Positions 46,224 through 58,700 of a DNA stretch of 64,000 bases are shown here, one piece after another. Source of the stretch: Tetragonia tetragonoides. Taxonomy: Eukaryota > Streptophyta > Magnoliopsida > Caryophyllales > Aizoaceae. The stretch lies in contig CM076154.1 of the NCBI GenBank assembly GCA_038025085.1, forward strand, positions 31,674,501 through 31,738,500, given 5' to 3'. How positions within the stretch are numbered: the stretch's first letter is position 1; each line of letters starts with the position of its first letter. Both the position numbers and the translations under genes were made by a program. The notes beneath the pieces are model-generated. The model was not told where the DNA came from. It searched no databases and saw nothing but the letters and a program-made list of their open reading frames with translations.

Positions 46224-47509
46224 GGTTAATTTTTTTTTTTAGGGAAAAAATAGAAATTGCATTAATAATAGGTCATACGGCATCTATAAACGATATCAAA
46301 TTCAACAATAAATGGATCTAAAACATCAGAAAACACTCTAATTGAAAGACTATCAAGCACTTGAGATTTGACAATTCCGAACGACTTCCTTTTTATCGTT
46401 GTTTTCCATATCACAGCCTCTTTGCGGAAGACTCTGCCATAGCCTCGATGAATGCATAACTCTGATATTGTAGACTGCCTCTTGAAGAATAAGATCCGTG
46501 GTATCACCGTACGAACGAACTAAAGCCGCAAGCTATCAACTTCTTGTTCTACCTTCAATTCCGAACTAATTAAATAGTGACTAAGATGTCCTATAGCCAA
46601 GAAGAAAATCCTCCGAGCAGAGGACACCCAACCGTATTCCATAAATCACAAACTACCAACCCTCCAAATATGAAGAGATCATCCTCGCAAAAAGGAGTCA
46701 AAGTGAACCTCACAAATGGAGTCAAAATGAACCTCATAAAAGGAGTCAAATTAACCTCACAAATGATTTAATTTGATCAAAATCTCACCAAAAGGAACGA
46801 TTAAAACCTCACAATGGAGCGAAATTTATTGACCTACTCAATCAAAAAGCCAAATAACAATGAAAAAAGGAAAAAATCTAGTAGAGAGAGGGGCTTATCG
46901 CTGGTAGATGACCAACGACAGCCCCGATTTCATGTCGTATAGAACTTCAAGAGGTGAGAGAAAAGGGAGGCCAGGGTTTTTTGAGAGAAGAGAGAAGATA
47001 ATGTTATATAGATTACATGGACTTGGAGGTTATGAATTTTAATTATTTTATAATTTCTGGTTACTTATAAGTGACCAGGTCTCAAAATCGGGCTCAATTA
47101 TTTTTTCTTACTCAAAACCCTAAAACTAATATTTTTAAAATTTTATTTTTTTTAAAATTATATTTAAAGTTTAATTATTACTTTAGTTTTTATGTTTATT
47201 TTTTACAAGAGAAAATATTTTTTTCTGAAATGATAGGAAAAAAATTATAAAGGAAATTCATTTTTCATTGAAAACTATTTTCAGCTTAAAAGAATTTTCA
47301 GTTGAAAATAATTTCTCCCTTATCAAATCGAGCCTTAATTCGCCTTCTACTTTGTTCTCGTTTGTTCTCACCCTAATTCAGTATTTTTGCTCATAGCGCC
47401 CCAATTCAGTTATATTCATCCTTTTTTGTTTTTTTGAGAGGAGTGAATTCATCCAGTAGTAGCAAAAGAAGATGGAGAAATAAGGAGGAAAAAAGAGATT
47501 AAAAATACG
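46224..47509. other. Intergenic with a possible retroposon tail and a 24-bp minisatellite
   Basis: T11 at 46231-46241 is followed by AGGGAAAAAATAGAAATTGC, which reads like the reversed tail of a LINE-type retroposon, but no LINE motif follows. At 46690-46764 a 24-bp unit (AAAGGAGTCAAA..AACCTCACA) is repeated three times. No gene is supported. Confidence 0.4.
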
Positions 47510-47901
47510 GAAATTTCATGTGGTACCCTCAAACTTTGCACTTTTGAACGGGATACCTATCTTTTTCAAACTTTACACGAAATACCCACCAAGTTTAAAG
47601 TTGTGCAACCCATATACAAAAGTTGAAACTTCTACTTAACGCCGTTAACTTTGTCAGTTTTGTGAATGTGAAAAGACAATTTTGCCCTCCATTTTTTGAA
47701 GGCAATTACAAAAACAGTAAAATATTTTACTTAATTTTCTTAATTTTTTGAGTTAAATTTTTTTTTGTACAATATACCCACTACGTTTTCGAACTTCAAG
47801 GGTACCATGTGCACAACCTCAAAAGTTGAGTGTTGTTCTGTGTCAAATCTGTAGTTGAAACTAACAACTATATTGAATGGAACTAGCCTTTGGTTTCATG
47901 C

Positions 47902-47910
47902 TATATAAGG
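47902..47910 (+). promoter_or_regulatory. TATA-like box in the left arm of the foldback
   Basis: TATATAAGG points into the loop and is mirrored at 48357-48365 in the other arm. Confidence 0.35.
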
Positions 47911-48356
47911 TGAAAGGTGCATCTTTTCTGACCCATATTCACTCCATTTACAGCTCCAACATCATTCCAAGCTATATTGTAAGTTCCTTGTTGTGAAAGT
48001 AGGAATTGTAATGTACATTATCCTAATGTTTGTAGTGACGAAATGAAATACGATGATCATTGAAAATAAAAGTGCTTCAATTTCATTTGATATTCGAAAA
48101 TGTTGCAACACAATACAATACCAAAAGGTATGGGCTTTTAAAAATGTAGCCAAAAATTGACACCTGCATTCCAAACTTTTGTCATATACAGCCTACCAAC
48201 TAGCAAGCCCAAAAACATTTATAGTTTGGTTATGATCCGACTCCGATGACTTGATTTTGGCTCATTTCGGAGGTTTACAACCAGTACAATATAGCTTGGA
48301 ACAATGTCGGAGTTGTAAATGGAATGAGTTGGGGGTCAGAGAAGATGCATCTTTCA

Positions 48357-48365
48357 CCTTATATA
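48357..48365 (-). promoter_or_regulatory. TATA-like box in the right arm of the foldback
   Basis: TATATAAGG on the minus strand, facing the loop; mirror of the left-arm box. Confidence 0.35.
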
Positions 48366-48751
48366 GCATGAAACCAACGACTAGTTCCATTGAATGTAGT
48401 CGTTGGTTTCAACTATAGATTTTGCACAAAACAACATTCAACTTCTGAAGTTGTGCACATGGTACCCCTGAAGTTTGAAAACGTAATGGGTATTTTGTGC
48501 AAAAATAAATTTAACTCAAAATATTAAGAAAATTAAATAAAATATTTAATTTTTTTTTGTAATGGCCTTAAAAAAATGGAGGGTAAAATAGTCTTTTCAC
48601 AGTCACAAAACTGAAAAAGTTAACGGCGTTAAGCTGAAGTTCCAAGTTTTGTATACGGGTTGCACAACTTTAAACTTAGTGGGTATTTCGTACAAAGTTT
48701 GAAAAAGATGAGTATCCCATTCAAAAGTACAACGGTACCACATGAAATTTC

Positions 48752-50579
48752 AATATCAAATTTCATAAAGCGTCATGCACCCATGTTTATTTTTATTCCT
48801 CAGTGGCTTTTAGCTACCAAAATATCCTATCCAATCATGGGTTAAAAGCTTTTCACTGTGGTAAGGACCCGCATGATAATGTGGCTACTGAGTAGTGACT
48901 GTTACTCCTTTCCAAAGAGTAGAGTACTATTTTCCTCAATTACAGTGCATGCGAAATGCGATCAAAGTGTCCCAAGGCGAAACACTTAGCAACTACTCGT
49001 ATTCTTTTAAGTAGTGTCGTTTAAAATGGTATTATTGTATTTTTTGATAGATCAAATGTCACTTTTTAGTAAATAATGGACAGTATGCTTAAAATAAATG
49101 ACCTCCTATATTTATAAATAATGACCTTATTTTCTTATGAGTTTGTCTAACTTAAAACATACTTTTATTGAACGGGTAATCTATCATGTGCCCTAGAGGC
49201 ACAGGTTAAACATCATTTATTGATGAATTTGCTTTAAATATTTAAAGTCTGACTATTTGCATTCACATTGGAATTTACTTTATACCCATACTACCCCCAA
49301 TTCCATCCTCTAATTAATTACCTTACCCCTCTCACAGCCCACCAACTTCTTCATTCTCCTTCCCCACGTAATACAGTAAAACATTTATTCTCTCTCCTCT
49401 CTTCTGACATCTGCATCTCAATTGCAACCTTGTTGGGCGCCAGACCACCACCATCTCCACCGGACCTGTAGAAGCCAACCAGGTCCGAGTCTATGTTCCC
49501 TCAGATAGACCACATCTCATCGATGTTCTACCCTACATCACCGCCGATTTGCTCGTCCACACCGCCATCTTTGTCTGTCAATTTATTCTCTCTCCTCTCA
49601 TCTGCATCTCGATCCCTTCGACTACTCCTCTCTCTGATTCACAATAGTCTACGGGATTTGTTTTACTTATTAAGGGCTCAGGGGTTCACCAATTTCCCTT
49701 AGGGTTTTCGTTCAATTTGGCGTCTTGCCGCCGGAGATATCGCCGGGAAAAATGGCTACTATAGCCTGATTTTTTTCTTTAATGGGTAATTTGGTTCTAT
49801 CTTCTGTGAAACAAAATCGTTAATTACTCAACTCTTGAAAGTTGAAAATTTTGAAAGAAAACTAAAAAGGAAGGAAAGGGTATTGTGGTAAGTTAAAATT
49901 GTAGCATTTATCAATTTTATTGTAACTTGAAATTACTGATTTTTGATTCTCGAAAATTGATGTATTAAGTGTAATTAATGACCATTTAACCTCTGCCCAA
50001 GGGCATAGGATAGCCAGACCCTTTATTAAAAACATGTTTAATTGTATACAAGTTTTTGTGTTTATGAATCTATATTGATCTTTGTGCTTAAGTGATTCAC
50101 CTTAATCTAACTACTTAAACCAATGTGTCTTTGAGATATTCTAAATGTTGAAGGTTGCTAATTGAGGTAAGCATTTATTACCTCATTCTTACAAAAAATT
50201 AGCGGTGTGAAAAATGACATCTTTGAAAGTTGACTTGTGTCTCAAAATTTCTCAAGTAACCTAAGATATCTTGAGCCTTTTGCATTTATATAACGGGTGT
50301 GGTAGTTTCAGTAACTCTCAGGGGAGGAAAACGTTGATTTGCTAAAATTTTGGTAAACACTTGCTCCCTTCAAAATCTTGTGCCTAATTTTGTCTCAATT
50401 CAGTACTGAAGAAAAATTGGTCCTCCCATATCTCAAAAGAGTGTTGAATTGATACAATAGGTATTGTTTGTAAACCTTTTTATTAATCAGATTGTCTTAG
50501 AAGCATTTAAATTTCAGAGGTTGTATCTTTTTACTCATTACATTCGTTGACAAGCTAAGTATTGCTAGTCGAAGCATTG
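48752..50579. other. Intergenic, with a leader-like CT-rich patch
   Basis: At 49260-49780 is a CT- and C-rich patch in which TTATTCTCTCTCCTCTC plus ATCTGCATCTC occurs twice (49386 and 49578). It looks like a gene leader or captured exon, but no frame longer than 70 codons follows. The rest is AT-rich without identified content. Confidence 0.4.
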
Positions 50580-50794
50580 TGTTGTGTACCTAGTTTTGAT
50601 GACAACAAACAGTGTTCTTATCTTCGTAAATTGTCAATGATTGCAGATTTACAAAATGATGCAAGAAGTTACGTTGAAAAGCTTTATATATGATCGCTCA
50701 TGAAGATGCTTGGATCCTCACAAGACATGAAAACTATGTAATGTAGTTAAGTATATTTGTTAGTACTTATGTACTATCACTAGTACAGAAATAC

Positions 50795-51040
50795 TTATAC
50801 TACGACGGTTAAAACCACATACTACGATGGTTCCATGTCTAGGCAAAACCGTCGCATATGTGGGCACCGTAGAAAATGGTGGAAACTACGACGGTTTTAA
50901 AACCGTAGTAGAAACGAGTTTACTACGACGGTTATTAGTTGGCAACCGTAGTAGAAACAAGTTTACTACGACGGTTTATACGTTCCAACCGTAGTAGTAA
51001 CTCAGTTTCTACAACGGTTCAATATTTATAACCGTAGTAG
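50795..51040. repeat. Subterminal repeats of the CACTA element, left
   Basis: About eight copies of CTACGACGGTT or its complement ACCGTAGTAG, many as inverted pairs. A T run at 51047-51077 follows. Confidence 0.85.
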
Positions 51041-51043
51041 TGC

Positions 51044-51074
<31 letters not shown>

Positions 51075-51340
51075 TTTGTGTAAACATGGGAACGCCAACA
51101 TTCTCCTGTATTATCCAACCACACTTTGTCTTGCTATATATACACATTCTCCCTGCTGTCACAATCCAACAAACCAATGCATCCAATATCATTTAAATCT
51201 CCATTCATAAATAAGAAGTATATCATACATGATTCCAAAAACCAAAATATATATTATGCGGATAGCAAATTCAAACATATTAGCTCCTAACGTACGTACT
51301 CTTAATAGTTTCCTAAAATAAGTTCACCAACAAAATGGCC

Positions 51341-52028
51341 TCATACTACAATCATTAATTGTTTTTCGACGTTCACCAACTCTTTGCTCATGAAATACGT
51401 GGCCATTAGATCTCGAACATTATCCAAATCGTGTTTGGCATATGGTTTTGAGGCCCCCTTGAAATGCTACAATAGTGTCAGTCAAAGAAAAGAAAATAGC
51501 TTATATTTGCGTATTATAAGCAACACGTTAACAAAGAATGTACAAAATTACAAAGTATTAATTACCTCAACAAGGTCGATATCATGCTTTTTCAAGTATA
51601 AGATGTCTCTCATATAGGCCATAGCATAATAACCACACAACTTATTACCCACTTGCTTATGATACTACAAATAGTTAAAAGTAACAAAGTTAATTATTAA
51701 AGTGAAGAAAAATTATACAACAAAAGAGAAAAAGCAAAAATATGATCTTACATGTATCTCCTTCCATTCGAGTTCCTTATGTTGGTGAGGCGGGATTCCT
51801 AAACTCATTTGATAGGTTGACATAGCCCTATAGAATAGATACGACAAATATCTCAAAATAAGTTGTTGCCAAAGCTTGTTTGAATTTATTTTTCTCATAT
51901 GTTAGAGTTATCTGAATACTTACTTTCCAAGTAATAATTTAAAATCCTTGCGGGGTGGCTGCCATAGCGAATCCAACAAATATGCAATATTCTGCTTCGG
52001 TTTAATCACACATAACATCCAATGTGTG
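51341..52028 (-). CDS. ULP1-like C48 (SUMO-type) cysteine peptidase, C-terminal catalytic part, inside the CACTA element
   Basis: ULP1 peptidases remove or process SUMO-like proteins. Four exons with GT/AG borders and consistent phases can be read: 51924-52028, 51752-51827, 51566-51664 and 51341-51466. Together they give about 135 open codons ending in TGA. The first holds THWMLCVIKP (catalytic His in HW) and IAYLLDSLWQPP (catalytic Asp in LDS). The third has KQVGNKLCGYYAMAYMRDIL, with the oxyanion Gln and nucleophilic Cys. The last is a KPYAKHDLDNVRDLM-type tail. Upstream exons were not defined; the frame at 52079-52327 may contribute. ULP1 genes are known cargo of plant MULE and CACTA elements. 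No stop interrupts the core, so it may still be expressed. Confidence 0.75.
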
Positions 52029-52144
52029 CTGCAAATAAATTAAGTTTAGCAACCAAAGAACCAACAAGAATATGCCAATTAACTAATAACATATTTTGGG
52101 AGTGCCTCTATCGAAATGGAGCTGCTAAAGTTTGTTTGTTTGAA

Positions 52145-52400
52145 ACTTTGAATACCTGCTGATGCACACACACACAGCTGTTGCACGTAGCACACCTGCA
52201 GCTGCTGGTGCAGCACGTAGCACAGCTGCTGGTGCCGCACGCAGCACAGCTGCTGCACCCAGGCAGCTGCTTCTGCACAGCTGCTGATGGCTGGTGCTGC
52301 ACTGCTTCTGGTCCTATTAGCTTTCAATTATTAGCTTCTGCACAGCTGCTAGTGGCTGGTGGCTGGTGCTGCGCTGCTTCTGGTGCTATTAGCTTTCAAT
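52145..52400. repeat. CAGCTGCTG-rich imperfect repeat
   Basis: Irregular repeats of GCAGCTGCTG, GCACGTAGCACA and CTGGTGCTATTAGCTTTCAATTA (the last twice, about 75 bp apart) lie inside the CACTA element, upstream of the ULP1 exons. Confidence 0.75.
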
Positions 52401-53039
52401 TAATTTAATAGAACTGTCAAATAAAGAGTGTAATTTTGATTAGAAGTTCATTAAACAATTACTAGCCCTAATCCGATCCCCTGAAACACTATTCCCAAAA
52501 TTGGGTCACTTTCGATCAAGCACAACACATATGTGGGAAAAAAAACGACCAATGAACAAATTTATAGAAAGATTCAGTTCAGGAGAAAATTTACCTTGCT
52601 CCAATAGCCCAGAATTTGAACTCAAAGATCGCCTCAAGTTCACCCTTCAATTGCCCAGAACTTCAACTCAATATTCGCCCAGAATTTCGACTCCAATTGC
52701 TCAGAATTACACCTCCAATCGCCAAGAATTTCACCTCAAAACCGCCCAGAATTTCTTGAGTTTTCGGAGAGGAGATTTCTTAAGTTTTTGGAGAGGAGAT
52801 GAACAAATTGTGAGAGATCGCTTATAATTGCATAGAGCAGAAAACCTAGTTGGGTTTTGTTTCACAAAAAAAAACCTTCTTCGCACAGGTTTTGGAAACG
52901 GAGAAGGAGAAGGAGACGGTGGCGCGGGACCCGGGTTTAGAAGAAGCTAGGCGAGATTTGGAGAGTCTTTTATATTTTGGATGTTTTCGAGGTTACACAG
53001 AATTTCCGAGCAATAATAAAATTAATACGAGAGTGTCAG

Positions 53040-53245
53040 AATAAACTACTACGGAATCTGAGTATCCGTAGTAGTTTGTATAAACTACTACGGTTTTTCA
53101 ATGAACCGTAGTAGTTTATGTCGTTTCCCAATTAAGTATTTACGAGAGTGCCACCGCGTATCATACTACTATGGTTTTAGCACAACCGCGGTAGTAATAC
53201 TACTATGGTTTTAGGACAACCGCGGTAGTAAAGGCGTCGTAGCTT
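53040..53245. repeat. Subterminal repeats of the CACTA element, right
   Basis: Copies of AACTACTACGG and ACCGTAGTAGT, then TACTATGGTTTTAG(C/G)ACAACCGCGGTAGTA twice. Confidence 0.85.
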
Positions 53246-54561
53246 TCCGTTTCTGTACTAGTGTATGCTTAACTATTTAGTAAGAGTCTAATTGGTCATG
53301 ACACATGGAACTTGGTTGTGTAGGACATAGGTGCCTTTGTCTAACAGTATAGGGAAATAGCCTTGTGAACCATGTTCTCTGTGACCAACACTGGAGCTTG
53401 AGGAACCAAAGGGGAACAACGTCTTGGACCATGTTCCTTCTAACTGTGTATCTGGACGAGCTTTGCAAAAATCATATTTATTATTTCTATGAATATTTGT
53501 TGTGTTATCTTTTTGGATCTTCACACAAATATTCTCCGAAGAAATATATAAAATGTTTTGGAAAATTAAATATTGCAAAATCGTATTTTAACAGAAAAGT
53601 ATTTTACTTTGAAAAGATATTATTTTGGAAAAGTATTTTACTTGTTGGCCAAAAGTAAATTATCGTTTGAAATATTTCTAATTATCTTTTATAGATCATA
53701 TTCTGATAATTTACTTAATCAGCTAGCTGAGAGTATCTGTTAATTAATTTGGACATTTTATTATCTAGGTTGGTTTAAGGAAATGTCTTTGATCTTTACT
53801 TAAACTATATCTTATCTTTTGAAAATTCTATCTTTTATCTTCTCAAAAGATTTAACCTAGATTGACTGAACTCCTACGCCTACCTACATAAGGCCTCTAA
53901 TATACTCAGTTGTCTCTTAAGCTTTGCGTGCATAGTTGAGTTTAGAATCATTTTGCAAAGCAGTCATATCGTCCAAACCAGTTACGTTTGGTGCTTACAT
54001 AAGAACAACCTTAAACCTTGTTACCTATCACGGTCAATTTGAGTCTTACTTTAGATTGATCATTGCATAATAGATTTTTTTTGTAGTCTTATTTTGTTTG
54101 TTATAGAAGCGTGTTATAGGACAACAATCTGGTGATATGTAATAACTCTAACTTAGTGAGAAGCGTAGAGTTTTTCTTCAAGTCAGCGTGTGGCTTGGTA
54201 GGTATTGCAGCATACTAGTGATGGTGTGTTGTGTGGTTAGGGTACTTTGATGTATTCTGTTTTGACTCTAGTAATAAGAGAATTAGTGTGACAAAATCCC
54301 AAGTAACTCGGTCATGGTTTTTACTCCTATTGAACCTAGGAGGTTTTCCACGTTGAAAAAGGCTTGTGTTATTTACATTCTGCTTTTTGCATTCTGTTTA
54401 CTCTGCTGCATAGGAACAACGTTCACAACGATGTTCACGAAGTTGTTCTCTTCACATCTCATAAGTCTTAAAGAGTTTAGTTTTGCGAAAAGTAGGCGTT
54501 ACTCTATTCAATCCCCCCCCCCTCTAGAGTTACTTAGTGCACCTTTCAGGCTTTCACATTG

Positions 54562-54602
54562 CTTGGGCATTGCCAACATAGGTTCGTTGGCATGTACTTG
54601 GG

Positions 54603-54644
<42 letters not shown>

Positions 54645-55683
54645 CGGCAAGTACTTAGGTTTAGTCCACCATTTTCCGTGGGGCCAAAAATTTCACTAAT
54701 TTTTAGCTTTAGAAAATAGTGGACTAAAGTAAGATGGCTCACAAAATTTATGGCACTTTTTAATTGTCAATTTGTCGATGGTTGTCGCACTTTAGATCTA
54801 GAGTCAAACGAAAATAGGCTCTCTGTGAAACTCTCACAATGGTAAGTGTTAGTAGCCCGGTAGAACATAAGAGGGGAGGGGGAGTGAATTGTGTTCTTAA
54901 ACTTTTTGCAGAATTCAAACTATTTAGAACACTTGTTGTACATATAGGATTGTTACCAACTTTAAGGAACATTGACTTAAGGAACGTTTACTTAAACAAA
55001 GAACAACGTTAGTTAAAGCTAATAAACAAATAGAAGCAATAATGAAAGCACTCACGATTTTACGTGGAAAACTCTTTGAAACTACAAAGGATGAAAAAGC
55101 ACATCCCGAAGGACTTTCATTGACTTCTTCTTCTCATTAATCAGTAGTACAACTCGATCAAACCGACTCTGGTTCAACCCAACTCACTCGAACCCATTTT
55201 ACTCTGATTGAAGTCACGAACTCGAACCCAATTACTCTGATTCAAGCCAAACGAACTTAGACCCAATAACTCTGATCTAAGCTTAACTCCTTGGACACTA
55301 ATCGAAGCTATCAGTAACTCTAAGGAATATTGTTTACCTCTCAACCTCTCAAAAGCGCAAGGTACAATTTAATTTCAAAAGCATTTTTAGAAGTTGTTAA
55401 TATGATCCTTTAATTACTTAGGCAAATTTTAGTGTTCTCTCAAAAATATTTCTCTATGAAAATATGAACACTTAGGGGTTATAAAATCGCGAACTTGAAA
55501 TGATATAACTCCCCTTTATATAGCAGGAAAATAGGTTCTCCGAATTATAAAACAGAAATTCGGATTTTTAATTTACCTAAAAATAATATCTTTGTAAATA
55601 ATACTTTTTTGAGCTCAAAGATATCAAAATAAATATCCCAATATATATATCAAATAGGTAGGATTTTCAACACAATATTGACC
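54562..55683. other. Repeat-derived sequence, possible partial LTR on the minus strand
   Basis: A T38 run is at 54604-54641. At 54860-54900 AAGAGGGGAGGGGGAGTGAATTG reads, on the minus strand, like the C-rich end of a Sirevirus-type LTR, so 54845-55683 may be part of a second LTR in reverse. This is not proved: no opposite end was found. No gene. Confidence 0.35.
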
Positions 55684-55699
55684 AAATATTATATTTTCT
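55684..55699. repeat. Target site duplication of the LINE, left copy
   Basis: AAATATTATATTTTCT, identical to 61448-61463. Confidence 0.95.
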
Positions 55700-55797
55700 T
55701 TTTTTTTTTTGATAGAAAGACCGCTCGTCGGTCAATTTTGATTAGAAAGAATATCCTCCTCCAAGAGAGAAGTCACATGTTCCGGAAAAGACGTGTC

Positions 55798-58700
55798 CTA
55801 GAACCTCCAGCCTACTTTCCAAGGTTGCACATGCGCAAACTCATGGACTACTCTATTATCACTCCTACGAATAAAAGACCACTCCACGCTAGTAAAACAT
55901 GACACAGAATCTAAAACATCATCAATAATTAAACCTAAGCAACTACGATTACTACGACGAGACTTTAAAGCATTAAAAAGAGAGAGACTATCCGTCTCCA
56001 CAATAACCTGACCGAAGTCATTCATGTCTGCCAAGTGTAGTCCAAGAACAACAGCCTTTGCTTCCGCAATCTCCACTGACCAGTCTTCAATAAAATTAAT
56101 CGTTGCACCCACAATAGGAATACCCAAGTTATCTCTGCATACAACACCCACACTAGTACCCCATCCACCAATTTTTCCTGCATCCACATTTATTTTTATT
56201 TTTCCCCGCGGTGGCGGAGCCCAAGTAGCGTTGAAGGTCTGCTTGCTACCTCCACGAGACTTAGCACTGGCACCCATCTCTTGTAGCAATTTATCAACCC
56301 GAGTTACAGCTTCTTCTGGCGTCATTAGGGAGCCTTCAAAAATTCTTTTGTTCCTCCTCTCCCAAATTTCCCAACAAATCAAACAAAATCTGCAGAAGTC
56401 CTCCGTTGACAGCACCTCACTCATCTCCATAACCCAATCTCTACAAGTTCTGAACCGAACCCGCCCAGCTATGGGCAGTCCGCTGCTATCCCACACAAAG
56501 GCAGCCATATGACACTCGAGAAGCACGTGAATGCCGTGCTCATCCTCCCTGTTACAGCCACTGCACAGTGAATCCGAACACACTTGCCTCCTTTGAAGAC
56601 CCACTCCTGTTGGCAGTGCTTCACGACAAGCACGTCACATGAACATCTTCACATTCGGCAACACATCACAACTCCACAAGCGATTCCAAAAAGAATTATT
56701 ATTACCTGACGTCGAAGCAGGGTCCTCTGCCCCTTGGGCCTGCATTATTCCATGATAGGCACTGCGTACCGTGTACTCACCCCACCTGTCCCAACTCCAT
56801 GAAGGAGAGTCCTCACGGAGCCGAGAGCTAAGCGGGATAGCTAGCAGCCGTTCAGCTTCAAATGGGAAACAAACACTGCTCACAATATTCACATTCCACG
56901 CCCTTTGATTCGAGTCTAGTAGTTCAGCAACTCTCATATTCAATCCATTCTGACCCCGTGGTGAAATCATCTTATGTGACCCTTCCCCTGGCAACCATGG
57001 GTCAGACCACACCTTCACATTTTGCCCATTTCCTATACGCCAACATAACCCTTTTCGTAGCACCCACTTCGCTTCCCAGATACCTTTCCAAGTATAGCTC
57101 ACATTATTTCCCAACGGAGCCTCCATGAAGTTACCATTCGGAAAATAATGAGCACGAAGAACCGCACCCAGTAAGCCTCCATCACCAGTCAGAAGTCGCC
57201 AATATTGCTTTCCCAATAATGCCCAATTAAACAACTTCAAATCGCGAAAACCTAGGCCTCCATCTTTTTTTGACTTACACAATTTTTCCCATGCCACCCA
57301 GTGTATCTTCCGTTCATCTTTTTTCTGTCCCCAAAAGAACTGAGAAATCATTGAACGAACTTCATTGCAGAAGATTGCTGGCAATTTGAAAACAGACATC
57401 GCATAGGTAGGGATAGATTGGGCCACCGCCTTTATCATAACCTCCCTACCAGCTCTAGATAGCAACATTCCCTTCCAGCCTTTAAGCTTTTTCCATAATC
57501 TCTCCTTCATCGGACCATAAATAGGTTTCTTCGAACTTCCTACCATAGTAGGGAGCCCAAGGTACCTATCGTGTCGTTCGATCTCAACAACACCTAGCAC
57601 TTCTAGCACATCAGCTTTAATCACATCACTGACACCTTTACTGAACCAAGCGTTCGATTTCTCATAGCTAACTTTTTGCCCCGACGCTTTCTCATAGGTT
57701 TCAAGCATGTCCCTCATACATCGAGCTGTAAAGGCATTAGCTCGAGCAAACAACAAACTGTCATCTGCAAAAAATAAGTGAGTAATAGACGGGGCCCCCG
57801 TACACACACGGACACCCTGTAAAGTACCCTCCTCCTCAGCAACTCGAATTAGGCCTGAGAGAGCCTCCGCACACAAAATAAACAGATATGGAGATATTAA
57901 ATCTCCCTGCCTCAATCCCCTTTGCGGAATAAAAGTCTCTGTAGGTTGCCCATTGATCAACACAGAAAAAGAAACAGATTTTACGCAGCACATAACCCTG
58001 TCAACCCACACCTCATCAAAACCCATTTTCAATAACACTCGCTCCAGGAACTCCCATTCAACTCTATCATATGCCTTTGCCATATCTAGCTTAAGAGCGA
58101 CAAAACCATTACTTGACGAAAAATTCTTCAAGTAGTGAAAAGTCTCAAAAGCTAACAAAATATTATCTGTGATCAGTCTTCCCGGCGTAAAAGCACTCTG
58201 GTTAGTTGACAATCTGGGACAAGAATTTCTTAAGCCTATTTGCAAGAACCTTAGAGATTAGTTTGTACATGACATTACACAAACTAATTGGTCTAAAGTC
58301 TGTTATTTTCTCAGGCTTCTTCTTTTTTGGAATAAGGACAATATTAGTATGATTCAAGTCACCTCGCATATCCCCTCCATTCAAAAAATCCAGCACCAAA
58401 GACGACACACTATTTCCCACTATATTCCAATAATTCTGAAAAAATAATGAACACATACCATCTGGACCCGGTACTTTCAAAGGATGCATTTGTTCCAACG
58501 CTTCTTGAACCTCCGCTATCGAATAAGCCTTCCTCAGTTCCTCATTCCTTACCGGGGTCACTCTAGCTTGTACCCCACGTAACGCATCATCAATATTCAC
58601 GGATCTGCATGACGAGAAAAGAGAGCCAAAGTAATCTCTCGCCACAGTACTCACAGCTGCATCACCAGAAAATAATTCTCCATTGTCACCTTTCAACTCT

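Larger units (their letters stand above)
47510..48751. mobile_element. Long foldback element, arms of about 470 bp, 300-bp loop
   Basis: The left arm (47510-47981) is matched by the reverse complement of 48285-48751 from GAAATTTCATGTGGTACC inward to CCAAGCTATATTGTA, with scattered mismatches. Long arms suggest a MULE-type non-autonomous element, but a 9-bp target duplication was not found. Each arm has a TATATAAGG box (47902-47910 plus, 48357-48365 minus) pointing into the loop. The loop has only a weak minus-strand frame (47962-48174). Confidence 0.8.
50778..53263. mobile_element. CACTA (EnSpm) transposon, non-autonomous, 2486 bp
   Basis: The ends CACTAGTACAGAAA and TTTCTGTACTAGTG are near-perfect inverted repeats, with CGGAAA instead of AGAAA beyond the core on the right. 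The 3-bp target duplication TAT is at 50775-50777 and 53264-53266. The subterminal regions carry many copies of an ACTACGACGGTT/AACCGTAGTAG motif in both orientations, the tnpA-type binding repeats. No TNP2 transposase is present; the only coding content is a spliced ULP1-like frame on the minus strand. Confidence 0.92.
50580..54556 (+). mobile_element. Solo LTR (Sirevirus/Maximus-like copia), split by a CACTA element
   Basis: It starts TGTTGTGTACCTAGTTTTGATGACAAC, the style of Sirevirus LTRs. It ends in GGCTTTCA shortly after a C-rich TCTATTCAATCCCCCCCCC tract, also typical of that group. A 5-bp direct repeat CATTG lies immediately outside (50575-50579, 54557-54561). No internal domain, PBS or PPT is present, as expected for a solo LTR made by LTR-LTR recombination. 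Removing the CACTA insertion leaves about 1.49 kb, a normal LTR length. Orientation is taken from the TG start and C-rich end. Confidence 0.75.

Noticed and set aside
46262..46507. 81-codon minus-strand frame
   Set aside because: No recognised homology; possible retroposon tail only.
47962..48174. 70-codon frame in the loop of the foldback
   Set aside because: Spans the arm-loop junction, no motif, likely chance.
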